In this document: in pieces, positions 43,722 through 52,555 of the stretch
How the letters are laid out: every line of letters begins with the position of its first letter
Numbering within the stretch: position 1 is the stretch's first letter
Position numbers and translations under genes: made by a program
Source of the DNA: Edaphobacter paludis
GTDB lineage: Bacteria; Acidobacteriota; Terriglobia; Terriglobales; Acidobacteriaceae
NCBI RefSeq assembly: GCF_039993895.1
Contig: NZ_CP121194.1
Coordinates: 1,054,001-1,118,000, forward strand
Direction: 5' to 3'
DNA length: 64,000 nt
Notes under the pieces: model-generated
What the model saw: the letters and a program-made list of their open reading frames with translations, nothing else
Databases searched by the model: none
Told to the model about the DNA's origin: nothing

Positions 43722-44558
43722 ATGCAATGGATGAGACACAATGCGGGATTTGGGTTGGTTGGCGGACTGATGTTGGCGACTGCGTTGATGCAGCCTGGGA
43801 CGGGCTGGGCACAGGCTGCTGCCGTGCAGACGCCCACCGCACCGACGTCGGAAACACAGATGCCGACAGCGGAGCCCCCTGCGGCACAGAAGCCTGCCGC
43901 ACCACTTGGACCTGATTCGTCTCTGCCCGGGGCGGGACAGGGAGCCGTGCTCGACCGGGTCGTTGCAGTGGTGAACGGCGATTTGATTCTTGAGAGCGAT
44001 ATTGATGAGGAGCAGCGATTCGAGGAGATACAGCCTTACCGCGCTGTCGATTCGAACCACTCGCGCGAATTGACCGTGAGACGGCTCATCGATCGAACAC
44101 TGATCCTTCAGCAGGCAGAGGTTGAGCCCGAGACTGCGGTTTCAGACGGTGAACTCGACGCTCAGCTGGCAACGCTGCGCAAGGACATTCCGGCTTGCAA
44201 ACAGTATCACTGCGAGACTGAGGCGGGCTGGGCAAAGTATGTGAATGACCACGGTTTCACTGTGGAAGAGTTCCGCGCGCGATGGCGGCAGCGGATGGAG
44301 TTGCTGAAGTTCATCGAGGTGCGCTTTCGCAACGGCATTCGGATTTCGGACGACGATATCAAGGCATATTACGAAAAGACGATGCTGCCAGAGTATGCAA
44401 AGCGGCATGTGACGCCGCCGAAACTTGAGACGATTTCGCCGCGCATCGAAGAGGTGTTGCTGCAACAGCAGGTCGGCAACCTTCTACGGGACTGGCTGAC
44501 ATCGTTGCGTGCGCAGGGACGCGTACGAATTATGCGACCGGGTGAGGTGGCGCCGTGA
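43722..44558 (+). CDS. SurA-like periplasmic chaperone without PPIase domain
   Basis: A 278-residue exported protein: a signal peptide (cleavage near TGWAQA), a Pro/Ala/Thr-rich linker to about residue 70, then the SurA N-terminal domain (VLDRVVAVVNGDLILESDID, RRLIDRTLILQQAEVE, YVNDHGFTVEEFRARWRQRM). The sequence runs straight to the C-terminal helix (LLQQQVGNLLRDWLTSLRAQ) with no parvulin-type PPIase domain. It is therefore a chaperone-only SurA relative. ATG begins at the base after the Omp85 stop, and its own stop overlaps tamB by four bases (GTGA), so all three are coupled. Confidence 0.82.
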   Translation: MQWMRHNAGFGLVGGLMLATALMQPGTGWAQAAAVQTPTAPTSETQMPTAEPPAAQKPAAPLGPDSSLPGAGQGAVLDRVVAVVNGDLILESDIDEEQRFEEIQPYRAVDSNHSRELTVRRLIDRTLILQQAEVEPETAVSDGELDAQLATLRKDIPACKQYHCETEAGWAKYVNDHGFTVEEFRARWRQRMELLKFIEVRFRNGIRISDDDIKAYYEKTMLPEYAKRHVTPPKLETISPRIEEVLLQQQVGNLLRDWLTSLRAQGRVRIMRPGEVAP

Positions 44559-47500
44559 GCGATCGAGAGAAGATGCCGCTGCCCGAAAGACTGGAAGAGA
44601 AGCTCAATGAGGAGCTCGTCAAGATGAAGCGCTCCCTTGGCGGAAGAGCTGCGCACGTCATTGCGTGGATCTTTGGCGGCTTCAGCATTCTTCTGCTTGT
44701 TCTGGTGGCGGCGTTCTCCTGGTACTCGACGACGAATGATTTCAATCAGCGGGTAAGCAAAGCGGTTGTGAACGTGCTGGAGAATGCGACCGGCGGTCGC
44801 GTTGAACTTCAGAAGATCAGCTTCAAACTTTGGCACCTTGCCATCGAGGCCGATGGCCTTGTGATTCACGGGCTCGAAGGCCCGGGAGAAGCGCCGTATC
44901 TGTCGGCGGACAAGATACAGGTAAGCGTCAGGATCTTCAGCTTCTTTTCTCATGTAGCAGGCACCGGCATCGCATCGCACGTCAGCCTGAGCTTTCTGCG
45001 TGTGGACAATCCGCAGGTGCATCTGATAATCGACAAGAACGGGAAGACAAACCAGCCTGTGCCCAAGCATCCGAGTACGAGCAAGGAGCCGGTACTCGAT
45101 ACGCTGCTGGACCTGAAGGCGAAGCAGGTCGAACTGGCGAACGGCGTGCTCCTGCTGAACGATCGGGCGATTCCGTTTGATCTGGCAGCGCGCGATCTCG
45201 ATGCCGAGGTCCACTACATTGCATCGAGCGATCACTACGGTGCCACGGTCGATCTGAAAGACCTGCGGACGAAGCTTGACAAGGAGCCAGAGGCGAACTC
45301 CACGCTGCATGTCGAGGCCGAGGTAGGCCGGAACATGGCTGAGGTAAAAAACCTCGTGCTGCATACGGGCGAGGCATCGGAAGTGAAGGCGAGCGCGAGC
45401 ATCAAGAACTTCGCCCATCCTGAGTGGCAGGCAAGCGTAGACGGCACTCTGGAACTAAAGCAGATTGCCGTGTTGAGCGGCGTGGACGGATTGAAGGCTG
45501 GCACCGTGGACCTCGTCCTGAAAGGCCACAGTTGCTATACGACACCGGCTGCCGCGCAGAAGCATCCCAGATTCTGGCAGCGGCTTCATCCGAAATCGAA
45601 TGGGAAGCCGAGTACGAAGGTTCTGCCGCCCGACCCGGATTGCGTTGCTGGATATCTGCTGGTGGGCAACGCGAAGATACACAAGGCGGCCTATCGCGAT
45701 GAGTACGTCAGACTGAGCGATATAGACGGCAGCTCCGATTTACATATCACGCCGACGGAACTGCTGCTGACTGCGTTGACTGGGTACCTTCCCGGCGGGG
45801 GAAGCGCGGCGGGCGAGCTGCGCATATCCAACTGGCTGGGCGAGGTCCCGGCGAATGCTCCTGCTTCGCCCACGACGAAGGCCGCGGTGACCACTACCAA
45901 TGCAACGGCGAATGCGATGGGCGCAAAGGCTCCCATTACAGGAAAGATCGCGTTGCCGCCTGTCGAGCGGGCGCACGCCTATCTGTCGGCCACGATCAAC
46001 AAAATTCCGCTGCGCACCATCATGGATGTTACGGCGCCGGAGAACTATGGCGATCTGGGTTTTGATACCGCCGTGAGTGGCCCGGTCAAGATGGAATGGG
46101 GCGGCCCGGCGAAGGACATCGCCGACACGGTGGTCGCCGATGGCACACTGAAATTTGCGCCGACCGGAGTTCATCGCAAAGGTGCGCTCTCGGATATTCC
46201 GGTGACCGGCGAGGCGCGAGCGCATTACTCGGGAACTAACGAGACAGTCCAGATTGAGAATATAACGCTGCAGACGCCGCAATCGAACATCGACGCAAGT
46301 GGCATCCTGGGGGTAAATGAAGGCGATCCGCTGACGGCATTGCGCGTCGACTTGACGGTGCGCGACCTTGGCGAATACAACCAGTTGCTGTTGACGCTGG
46401 GACTCGAAGGGAATGGCAAGAAGGGCGCAGCGGCAATTCCTGTCGTGCTTCATGGAGCGCTCCAGTTCAACGGAACGGCGCGTGGAGCGATCCGCGATCT
46501 CGATGTGAAAGGCCACCTCGACGCGTCAAATGTAGAGGCGAAGATCGGCACGACGGATGCTCTGATCGATTCGCTTGTTGCGAACGCAGAGTACTCGCCC
46601 AACTCGGGACTGCTGGTGGCGACTTCGACGGTTAAGCGCGGAACCGCCGTACTGAAGGTGATTGGCGATTTGAAGCCGCGGAAGGTGGTATCGCATCGCG
46701 GCGTCACGACCTATGTGTGGGACGAAGGCATGGCTCTCGACGCGCAGGTGCAACTGGCCGATGCGCAGATGGCTGATTTGCTTGAGATAACCGGCCAACA
46801 GCAGAAGGTTCCGGTGACGGGAACGGTCGCTGCGAATGGGCATCTGTCGGGAACATTGAAGCAGTTAAACGGCAGTGGGCACCTCTCGCTGCTGAAGGGC
46901 ATTGCCTATGGAGAGCCGTATGACTCCGCTGCGGCTGACCTGACCGCGCACGGCCAGGATATTGAAGTGAGTAATGTTCTGTTGAAGCTTCATGGAATGG
47001 AGATTGCCGGCAATGGCGGCTACGACATGGGCAGTGAACATCTTCACGGCCACATCGAAGGGCAGAATCTTTTGCTGTCAAAGTTCGACACAGTGCAGAA
47101 GGCGAATTCCAGCGTAGACGCGACGCTGAGCGTGGTCGCCGATGCGAATGGCACCTTGAAAGAGCCGGGACTGAAGGCCAACGTGAAGCTGTCTGGCATC
47201 ACCGTCAAAGGGCAGCCTGTGGGCGATGCCGTCGCCGAGGCACACACGCAGGGCGAGACGATGTATGTCACGGCCAACTCAACAGCCGTCGGAGCGAAGC
47301 TCGTGGCGACGGGGCAGGTGCAGTTAAGTGGCAACTACGAAACTCAGGCGAAGGTGACGCTGACCGGCCTCGACATTGGCAAGCCATTGGCTATGTTTGG
47401 CACCGGCACCCTGAAGGCGCAGTCAGCGATCAATGGTACGGTCACGGTGAGCGGGCCGCTCAAGACACCGAAGGCGCTGAGTGGAACCGCGGAGTTCAAC

Positions 47501-48943
47501 CCGGTCGACGTGACGTTGCAGGGCGTGGAACTGAAGGCCGCCGAACCCTTGCGAGCGAGTCTGAAAGATGGAATGGCGACGGTGGAGCAGCTTCACATCA
47601 CCGGCCAGGACACGGACCTCAAGTTCAGCGGGACGGCGCAGATATTCGGCGTGACAGATCCGAAGGGTGGCAAGCTGAACGTGAAGGGAAGCGGAAGCGT
47701 CAGCATGGCGCTGCTGCATACATTCCGCTCCGACCTGATCACGAGTGGAAAGATCGAGTTTACGGTTGCCGCGGGCGGGCAGGTGAAGAACCCCGCGCTC
47801 ACTGGCAAGGTGCAGTTCGACAACGTGAACCTGGCTATGGACGGGATTCCGAACGGTCTCAACAAGATGAATGGCACGCTCGTCTTCAATGAAGACCGGC
47901 TGCAGGTCGAGAACCTGACGGCAACTACCGGAGGCGGTCAGTTGAAGATTGGCGGCTATATCCGCTATCGCAATGGCCTGTTTGCCGACCTGAACGCGAC
48001 TGGCGATGTCGTGAGGGTGCGGTTGTATGGCCTGAGTGCTACGGCAACCACAAAGCTGAGGTTGCAGGGTTCTTCGGACAGTGCGCTATTGAGCGGAACG
48101 GTGTTGCTGACAAGGTTCGGCGTCGGGCCGGATGTCGACCTTGCGGCATTTGCAGCGACTGGCGGCGTGAGTGCGCCGCCTGACCCGAATGCTCTCTCCA
48201 ACAAAATTCGCCTCAGTGTACGGATCACGAGTTCGCCGCAGCTGGACTTTCAAAACTCGTACGCCAAACTTGCGGGAACGGTGGACCTGACCGTACGCGG
48301 AACGGTTGCGACACCTTCCGTGCTGGGCCGCATCCAGATCACCGATGGCAGTGCGACTTTTGCGGGTACGAAGTACCAGTTGCAGCGCGGCGATGTCTAC
48401 TTTACCAACCCCGTGCGCATCGACCCGATCATTGATCTCGACGCCACCGCACAGGTCGAGAACTACGACATCACGGTCGGCCTGCATGGAACCATGACGA
48501 ACCTCAAGCCGACGTACAGATCGGAGCCTCCGTTGAGCGAAGCCGACGTTTTCGCTCTGCTGGCGCTCGGCCGCACCCAGGAAGAGGCGCAGATTTATTC
48601 GGAGAAGCAGGCGCAGGCGGGCACAGATCCGACGACCAGCGCGCTGCTTGGCGGAGCACTGAATGCGACCGTGAGCAATCGCGTGGAGAAGCTGTTCGGT
48701 GTGGGAAGTGTGAAGATCGATCCCGCATTCGTGGGAACGCTGGGAAACTCGGCGGCAAGAATTACGGTGCAGCAGCAGCTATCGAAGCAGATCACGGCGA
48801 CCTTTGCCACCAACGTTAACAGTTCGGCGCAGCAGTTGATCCAGGTGCAATATGACCTGAATCACAATATGTCCATCGTGGTGACGCGCGACGAGTCCAA
48901 CGTCTTCAGTATTGTTTATAAGCTGCGGCAAAGGTATCGTTAG
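44555..48943 (+). CDS. tamB: Translocation and assembly module protein TamB
   Basis: A 1462-residue inner-membrane-anchored, periplasm-spanning protein with one helix (about 36-55, AWIFGGFSILLLVLVAAFSW) and a very long beta-helical groove that carries lipid to the outer membrane. The N-terminal AsmA-like part has VLENATGGRVELQKISFKLW. The C-terminal DUF490 domain is clear: PTYRSEPPLSEADVFALLAL, NRVEKLFGVGSVKIDPAF and ITATFATNVNSSAQQLIQVQ, ending SIVYKLRQRYR. The start is GTG 44555 overlapping the SurA-like stop. The adjacent Omp85 protein should be its outer-membrane partner. Confidence 0.9.
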   Translation: MSDREKMPLPERLEEKLNEELVKMKRSLGGRAAHVIAWIFGGFSILLLVLVAAFSWYSTTNDFNQRVSKAVVNVLENATGGRVELQKISFKLWHLAIEADGLVIHGLEGPGEAPYLSADKIQVSVRIFSFFSHVAGTGIASHVSLSFLRVDNPQVHLIIDKNGKTNQPVPKHPSTSKEPVLDTLLDLKAKQVELANGVLLLNDRAIPFDLAARDLDAEVHYIASSDHYGATVDLKDLRTKLDKEPEANSTLHVEAEVGRNMAEVKNLVLHTGEASEVKASASIKNFAHPEWQASVDGTLELKQIAVLSGVDGLKAGTVDLVLKGHSCYTTPAAAQKHPRFWQRLHPKSNGKPSTKVLPPDPDCVAGYLLVGNAKIHKAAYRDEYVRLSDIDGSSDLHITPTELLLTALTGYLPGGGSAAGELRISNWLGEVPANAPASPTTKAAVTTTNATANAMGAKAPITGKIALPPVERAHAYLSATINKIPLRTIMDVTAPENYGDLGFDTAVSGPVKMEWGGPAKDIADTVVADGTLKFAPTGVHRKGALSDIPVTGEARAHYSGTNETVQIENITLQTPQSNIDASGILGVNEGDPLTALRVDLTVRDLGEYNQLLLTLGLEGNGKKGAAAIPVVLHGALQFNGTARGAIRDLDVKGHLDASNVEAKIGTTDALIDSLVANAEYSPNSGLLVATSTVKRGTAVLKVIGDLKPRKVVSHRGVTTYVWDEGMALDAQVQLADAQMADLLEITGQQQKVPVTGTVAANGHLSGTLKQLNGSGHLSLLKGIAYGEPYDSAAADLTAHGQDIEVSNVLLKLHGMEIAGNGGYDMGSEHLHGHIEGQNLLLSKFDTVQKANSSVDATLSVVADANGTLKEPGLKANVKLSGITVKGQPVGDAVAEAHTQGETMYVTANSTAVGAKLVATGQVQLSGNYETQAKVTLTGLDIGKPLAMFGTGTLKAQSAINGTVTVSGPLKTPKALSGTAEFNPVDVTLQGVELKAAEPLRASLKDGMATVEQLHITGQDTDLKFSGTAQIFGVTDPKGGKLNVKGSGSVSMALLHTFRSDLITSGKIEFTVAAGGQVKNPALTGKVQFDNVNLAMDGIPNGLNKMNGTLVFNEDRLQVENLTATTGGGQLKIGGYIRYRNGLFADLNATGDVVRVRLYGLSATATTKLRLQGSSDSALLSGTVLLTRFGVGPDVDLAAFAATGGVSAPPDPNALSNKIRLSVRITSSPQLDFQNSYAKLAGTVDLTVRGTVATPSVLGRIQITDGSATFAGTKYQLQRGDVYFTNPVRIDPIIDLDATAQVENYDITVGLHGTMTNLKPTYRSEPPLSEADVFALLALGRTQEEAQIYSEKQAQAGTDPTTSALLGGALNATVSNRVEKLFGVGSVKIDPAFVGTLGNSAARITVQQQLSKQITATFATNVNSSAQQLIQVQYDLNHNMSIVVTRDESNVFSIVYKLRQRYR

Positions 48944-49036
48944 AGCCGATGGAGGGCATTTTTTGCATCTTATCTGTGTGATTTGCCGCGGACCGGCCCG
49001 GATACGCTGAGGCTGGTCTGCCGGAAGGAAAGATCG

Positions 49037-49840
49037 ATGCCAGTGAAGAAGAACGTGAAGATTGCAGCACTCCTCGGGTTGTCGTGTGCGCTTATGTTTG
49101 GTCCCGTTACTAAAGGCGTAGCACAGGCCCCTGCGGCAACTGCGGCCAGCAGTTCGTCCGACGCGCAGATTCAGGCGGACGTTATGAAGGCGCTGAGCAA
49201 CAGGAGATTCAAAGGGGTCACTGCTACCGTTCAGGACGGCATCGTCACGCTGAACGGTACGGTTGATGTCTATAGCGACAAGGAAGACGCGGACAAGCGG
49301 GCGCATCGCCGCAAGAATGTGAAGGGCGTTCAGAACCTGATTGAAATTGGCGGCCCGGTAGTCGACGATGCGACGCTACGCAATAAGCTGGCGGAAAAGC
49401 TTGCTTACGACCGCGTCGGTTATGGAACGACCGCCTTCAACGCCTTGACCATCGGCGTCAAGAATGGTGTGGTCAGCCTGGGAGGCACAGCCTATGGCCC
49501 GGTCGATCGGGACTCGGCGGTCAGCCTGGTTTCGAACTATCCCGGAGTAAAGGACGTGATCGACAACATCAACGTCGCGCCCGTATCGCCAATGGATGAC
49601 CGCATTCGGTTGGCAGAGGCACGGGCCATTTACGGCGCGCCGCAGTTGAATAAGTATGCGCTCGATCCGGCCAAGCCTATTCGGATCACGGTCATCAATG
49701 GCAACGTCACCTTGTCGGGTGTGGTGGATAGCCAGTCGGACAAAGACATTGCCAACATCCGCGCGAACGGCGTTCCGGGAGTCTTCAAGGTGATCAACGA
49801 CCTGCAAGTCGCTGGCGCGCCACCTGAAGCCGAGAAATAG
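49037..49840 (+). CDS. BON-domain periplasmic protein
   Basis: A 267-residue exported protein (ATG 49037, MPVKKNVKIAALLGLSCALM; AAGGAAAG lies upstream). It has three BON-type domains, near residues 45-105, 110-180 and 195-255: VTATVQDGIVTLNGTVDVYS, ALTIGVKNGVVSLGGTAYG and RITVINGNVTLSGVVDSQSD. BON domains bind phospholipid membranes, as in OsmY and Kbp. It probably helps maintain the envelope. A short hairpin follows before ubiA. Confidence 0.87.
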   Translation: MPVKKNVKIAALLGLSCALMFGPVTKGVAQAPAATAASSSSDAQIQADVMKALSNRRFKGVTATVQDGIVTLNGTVDVYSDKEDADKRAHRRKNVKGVQNLIEIGGPVVDDATLRNKLAEKLAYDRVGYGTTAFNALTIGVKNGVVSLGGTAYGPVDRDSAVSLVSNYPGVKDVIDNINVAPVSPMDDRIRLAEARAIYGAPQLNKYALDPAKPIRITVINGNVTLSGVVDSQSDKDIANIRANGVPGVFKVINDLQVAGAPPEAEK

Positions 49841-49871
49841 ATTTAGAAATAGTTCAGATTGATAAAGCATT

Positions 49872-49908
49872 GGGGCTACCTCGACAAACGGCGGGGTTGC
49901 CCCAATTC
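49872..49908 (+). terminator. Possible weak terminator after BON gene
   Basis: GGGGCTACC (49872-49880) pairs with GGTTGCCCC (49895-49903) with one mismatch, followed by AATTC then TTTTA. The T tract is interrupted, so confidence is limited. Confidence 0.4.
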
Positions 49909-49923
49909 TTTTACGATAGAGCA

Positions 49924-50790
49924 ATGAGCTCATTGTGGAAGAGTACGGTTGTAACGCTTGAGATGATCAAGTGGGAGCACTCGATCTTTGCGCTGCCGTT
50001 CGCGCTTACCGGAGCGGTGCTGGCCGCCGATGGCTGGCCTCCGCTGCGGGTGCTGGGCTGGATCGTGGTTTGCATGGTGGCAGCGCGGTCGGCGGCGATG
50101 GCCTTCAACCGCCTTGTCGATGCTCGTCTTGATGCGGCCAATCCAAGGACGGCGATGCGGGCAATTCCTGCAGGTGCCTTGAGCGGGAGATTCGTCGGCG
50201 GCTTTGTTGTGGTATCGGTGGTTGTCTTCGCGCTCGGTGCGGCGATGCTGAACAAACTTACCCTCGAACTCGCTCCAGTAGCGCTGGCCGTGGTGCTGGC
50301 ATACAGCTACATGAAGCGCATTACGCGATGGTCGCACTTAGTTCTGGGACTGGCGCTGGGGATTGCTCCATCGGCAGCATGGATCGCAGTGCGTGGACAC
50401 TTCGATATGCGCATCGCGGTGCTGACGGTCGCTGTGCTGCTGTGGGTCGGCGGCTTTGACGTGCTTTATGCCTGCCAGGATTTTGAGCATGATCGCAAGG
50501 TCGGGCTGAATAGCGTGCCGCAGGCTTTTGGCATCGCCCCCGCATTCTGGATCGCTCGCGCCATGCATGCCGGTATGCTGCTAATGCTCTGCTGGCTGAT
50601 CGTGCTCTTCGGGCTTGGGAAGGTCGCTGTGTTTGGCGTGGTGCTGGTGGCATTGTTGCTGCTCTACGAGCATCTGATCATTTCGCCGAAAGACATGCGG
50701 CGGATGAATGCAGCCTTCTTTACCCTGAACGGTGTTATCTCGGTGGTGTTTTTTGGCTTCGTCGCGGCGGACGTCTTACTCCGGCGATAA
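49924..50790 (+). CDS. UbiA-family prenyltransferase
   Basis: A 288-residue integral membrane prenyltransferase (ATG 49924, MSSLWKSTVV). The two aspartate-rich motifs are FNRLVDARLDAANPRT and YACQDFEHDRKVGLNSV, both with the expected spacing of about 90 residues. It likely prenylates an aromatic ring for quinone synthesis (UbiA-like), though MenA-like activity is possible; no other quinone gene is nearby. About eight transmembrane helices are predicted. A perfect terminator follows. Confidence 0.88.
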   Translation: MSSLWKSTVVTLEMIKWEHSIFALPFALTGAVLAADGWPPLRVLGWIVVCMVAARSAAMAFNRLVDARLDAANPRTAMRAIPAGALSGRFVGGFVVVSVVVFALGAAMLNKLTLELAPVALAVVLAYSYMKRITRWSHLVLGLALGIAPSAAWIAVRGHFDMRIAVLTVAVLLWVGGFDVLYACQDFEHDRKVGLNSVPQAFGIAPAFWIARAMHAGMLLMLCWLIVLFGLGKVAVFGVVLVALLLLYEHLIISPKDMRRMNAAFFTLNGVISVVFFGFVAADVLLRR

Positions 50791-50792
50791 CA

Positions 50793-50820
50793 AAAGGCCC
50801 ACCGCGAAGGGTGGGCCTTT
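50793..50820. terminator. Bidirectional Rho-independent terminator
   Basis: AAAGGCCCACC (50793-50803) pairs perfectly with GGTGGGCCTTT (50810-50820) around a six-base loop. It begins three bases after the UbiA stop and also ends transcription of the convergent CsbD gene. Confidence 0.85.
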
Positions 50821-50839
50821 GCCTGCTGTTTGCTGCGGT

Positions 50840-51199
50840 TTAGTGGACTTGCCGGATATCGTCGTCGTGATGCAGGTGATGCTTCACCTCATCCAGCTTA
50901 GTGTTGATCTTGTCTTTAACGTTCTGCGCGGTGGATGTGACCTTCTCGCGAACATCGTGAGCCTTTTCGTCACTGCGTGCTTTCAGATCCGCGCCTTCTG
51001 CGGTGCTACGGGCGCGTGCTTTGTCGCTCACGTCCGCTGCCGTGTCCTTTGCGTTGCCCCAGGCTTCCTTCACGTTGCCTTTTACCTGCTGGGCTGCACC
51101 AGAGTTGGCAAGTTTCTGATTGCCAACTGCTTCGCCGACTTTCTCTTTGACTTTGCCGGCAACCTGGTCGAGTTTACCCGTTACTTTGTCCTTGTTCAT
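50840..51199 (-). CDS. CsbD-like general-stress protein
   Basis: A 119-residue hydrophilic protein (ATG 51199, MNKDKVTGKLDQVAGKVKEK). The N-terminal CsbD signature GKLDQVAGKVKEKVGEAVGN is followed by a low-complexity Ala/Lys/Asp-rich tail of amphipathic-type repeats (KARARSTAEGADLKARSDEK and VTSTAQNVKDKINTKLDEV), then HHLHHDDD near the end. CsbD proteins are induced by sigma-B-type stress; the function is unknown. It lies close to the DUF5670 gene on the same strand. Confidence 0.87.
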   Translation of the reverse strand: MNKDKVTGKLDQVAGKVKEKVGEAVGNQKLANSGAAQQVKGNVKEAWGNAKDTAADVSDKARARSTAEGADLKARSDEKAHDVREKVTSTAQNVKDKINTKLDEVKHHLHHDDDIRQVH

Positions 51200-51263
51200 T
51201 GAGTGGCTCCGTTTTTCCGTACGTTTGCGTATGTTTGTTGAGGACCGTATTTTTTCGTCGGCC

Positions 51264-51413
51264 CTAAACTGCTCGTCTACCTGACATGAGGTTGAAGATA
51301 AGAACGATGATGGCAAGGACCAAAAGAATATGGATCCAGCCGCCGAGGGTGTAGCTGCTGACCAACCCTACAATCCAGAGGATGAAGAGGATAATCGTGA
51401 TAGTCCAAAGCAT
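51264..51413 (-). CDS. DUF5670 (Lmo0937-like) small membrane protein
   Basis: A 49-residue frame. It starts MLWTITIILFILWIVGLVSS, is hydrophobic through two helices with a GGWIHILLVLAIIVLI middle, and ends NLMSGRRAV. This matches the Lmo0937/DUF5670 stress-induced membrane protein family. The start is preceded by AGGAGA at seven bases. It lies 64 bases upstream of the CsbD gene on the same strand, so both are probably expressed together under stress. Confidence 0.85.
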   Translation of the reverse strand: MLWTITIILFILWIVGLVSSYTLGGWIHILLVLAIIVLIFNLMSGRRAV

Positions 51414-51562
51414 GGGTCGTTCTCCTGAAGTTAATGTCTGGCGCGGTTGATGCCGTTCGCTATAAATGACCGCTTATGGCACGTGGCCTTCCTGTTGTAA
51501 GTTGCCGGGGAGAAGAACGAGGTTGCCAGTGAGCATAAAATATGAGTTTTTGAGAGGTCAGA

Positions 51563-52411
51563 TTGAAGATCGCAATTCAGGGAGAGATGGGGTCGAATAG
51601 TCACATGGCGACTCTGGAGATGCTGGGGAGCGCTGATATTCTGGCGTGCAGCGTATCTGCCGAAGTCATGGCAAAGCTGGTAGCGGGCGAGGTCGATGGC
51701 GCTGTGCTGCCCATCGAAAACAGTCTCCATGGGTCGGTGGCCGAGCACTATGACCTTTTGCTTGAGCTTCCTGTGCGCATCGAGCGCGAGAGCCAGATGC
51801 ATATCCGCCACAATCTAATCGCCATGCCCGGGGTCAAACTGCGAGATATTCGCCGGGTGATGTCTCATCCGGTTGCCTTGTCGCAGTGCCGCCACTTTTT
51901 TGCCGCTCATCCCGAGTTCGAGGCCGTGCCATTCTATGACACGGCAGGGAGTGTGAAACATCTGATGGAGGCAGGTTTACGGGATACTGCCGGTATGGCC
52001 CCGGAGCTGGCCGCCACTGAATATGGCGCCGAAGTTTTGATGGCCGGGGTGGAAGATCACGCTGAAAACTACACCCGCTTTCACCTGATCCGACGTGCAG
52101 AAGCTGCCGTTGAAGACGTGGAAGTAGAAGAGGCAAACAAGGTAAGCGTGGCCTTTGCCGTCGAACACCGGCCGGGTACCCTTGTGGATGCCTTGAAGCT
52201 GCTGGCTGCGGCAGATGTCGACCTGACCAAGATCGAGTCACGCCCCGTCCCGGGCAGCCCCTGGGAGTACGTGTTTTACGTCGATATCCGGTTTGCGGAC
52301 GCGGCCAGAGCCGATGCCGCGGTCGCTGCGCTGCGGGACCATTGCCGCATGGTTAAGGTGCTGGGACGCTACCGGGCAGCCGAAACGAACCTTCAGGAGA
52401 TCAACAAATGA
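51563..52411 (+). CDS. pheA: Prephenate dehydratase
   Basis: Converts prephenate to phenylpyruvate for phenylalanine synthesis. The 282-residue protein starts with TTG 51563, with GAGAGG seven bases upstream. The catalytic domain has IQGEMGSNSHMA, VDGAVLPIENSLHGSV, the catalytic-Thr motif NYTRFHLI, and MSHPVALSQCRHFF. The C-terminal ACT domain (about 195-270) contains the phenylalanine-binding block LTKIESRPVPGSPWEYVFYV, so feedback inhibition by phenylalanine is expected. The separate chorismate mutase is not here. Confidence 0.94.
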   Translation: MKIAIQGEMGSNSHMATLEMLGSADILACSVSAEVMAKLVAGEVDGAVLPIENSLHGSVAEHYDLLLELPVRIERESQMHIRHNLIAMPGVKLRDIRRVMSHPVALSQCRHFFAAHPEFEAVPFYDTAGSVKHLMEAGLRDTAGMAPELAATEYGAEVLMAGVEDHAENYTRFHLIRRAEAAVEDVEVEEANKVSVAFAVEHRPGTLVDALKLLAAADVDLTKIESRPVPGSPWEYVFYVDIRFADAARADAAVAALRDHCRMVKVLGRYRAAETNLQEINK

Positions 52412-52555
52412 GTTGCCGGGAGTGCCTTTGATGAATAAGCTCACTTCTGCCGATGACGGAGGGAGGGCAGGCGGCGTCTTAGAGACAGGCACGGGTTGCG
52501 ACCAGATTAAGACTTGCTGCATCCAATAGCTAGTAATTTGATAGAGGAACACTCA

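Noticed and set aside
52432-52530. A 32-residue frame before lon (MNKLTSADDGG)
   Set aside because: No family, only a weak ribosome site, and it lies in the lon leader.
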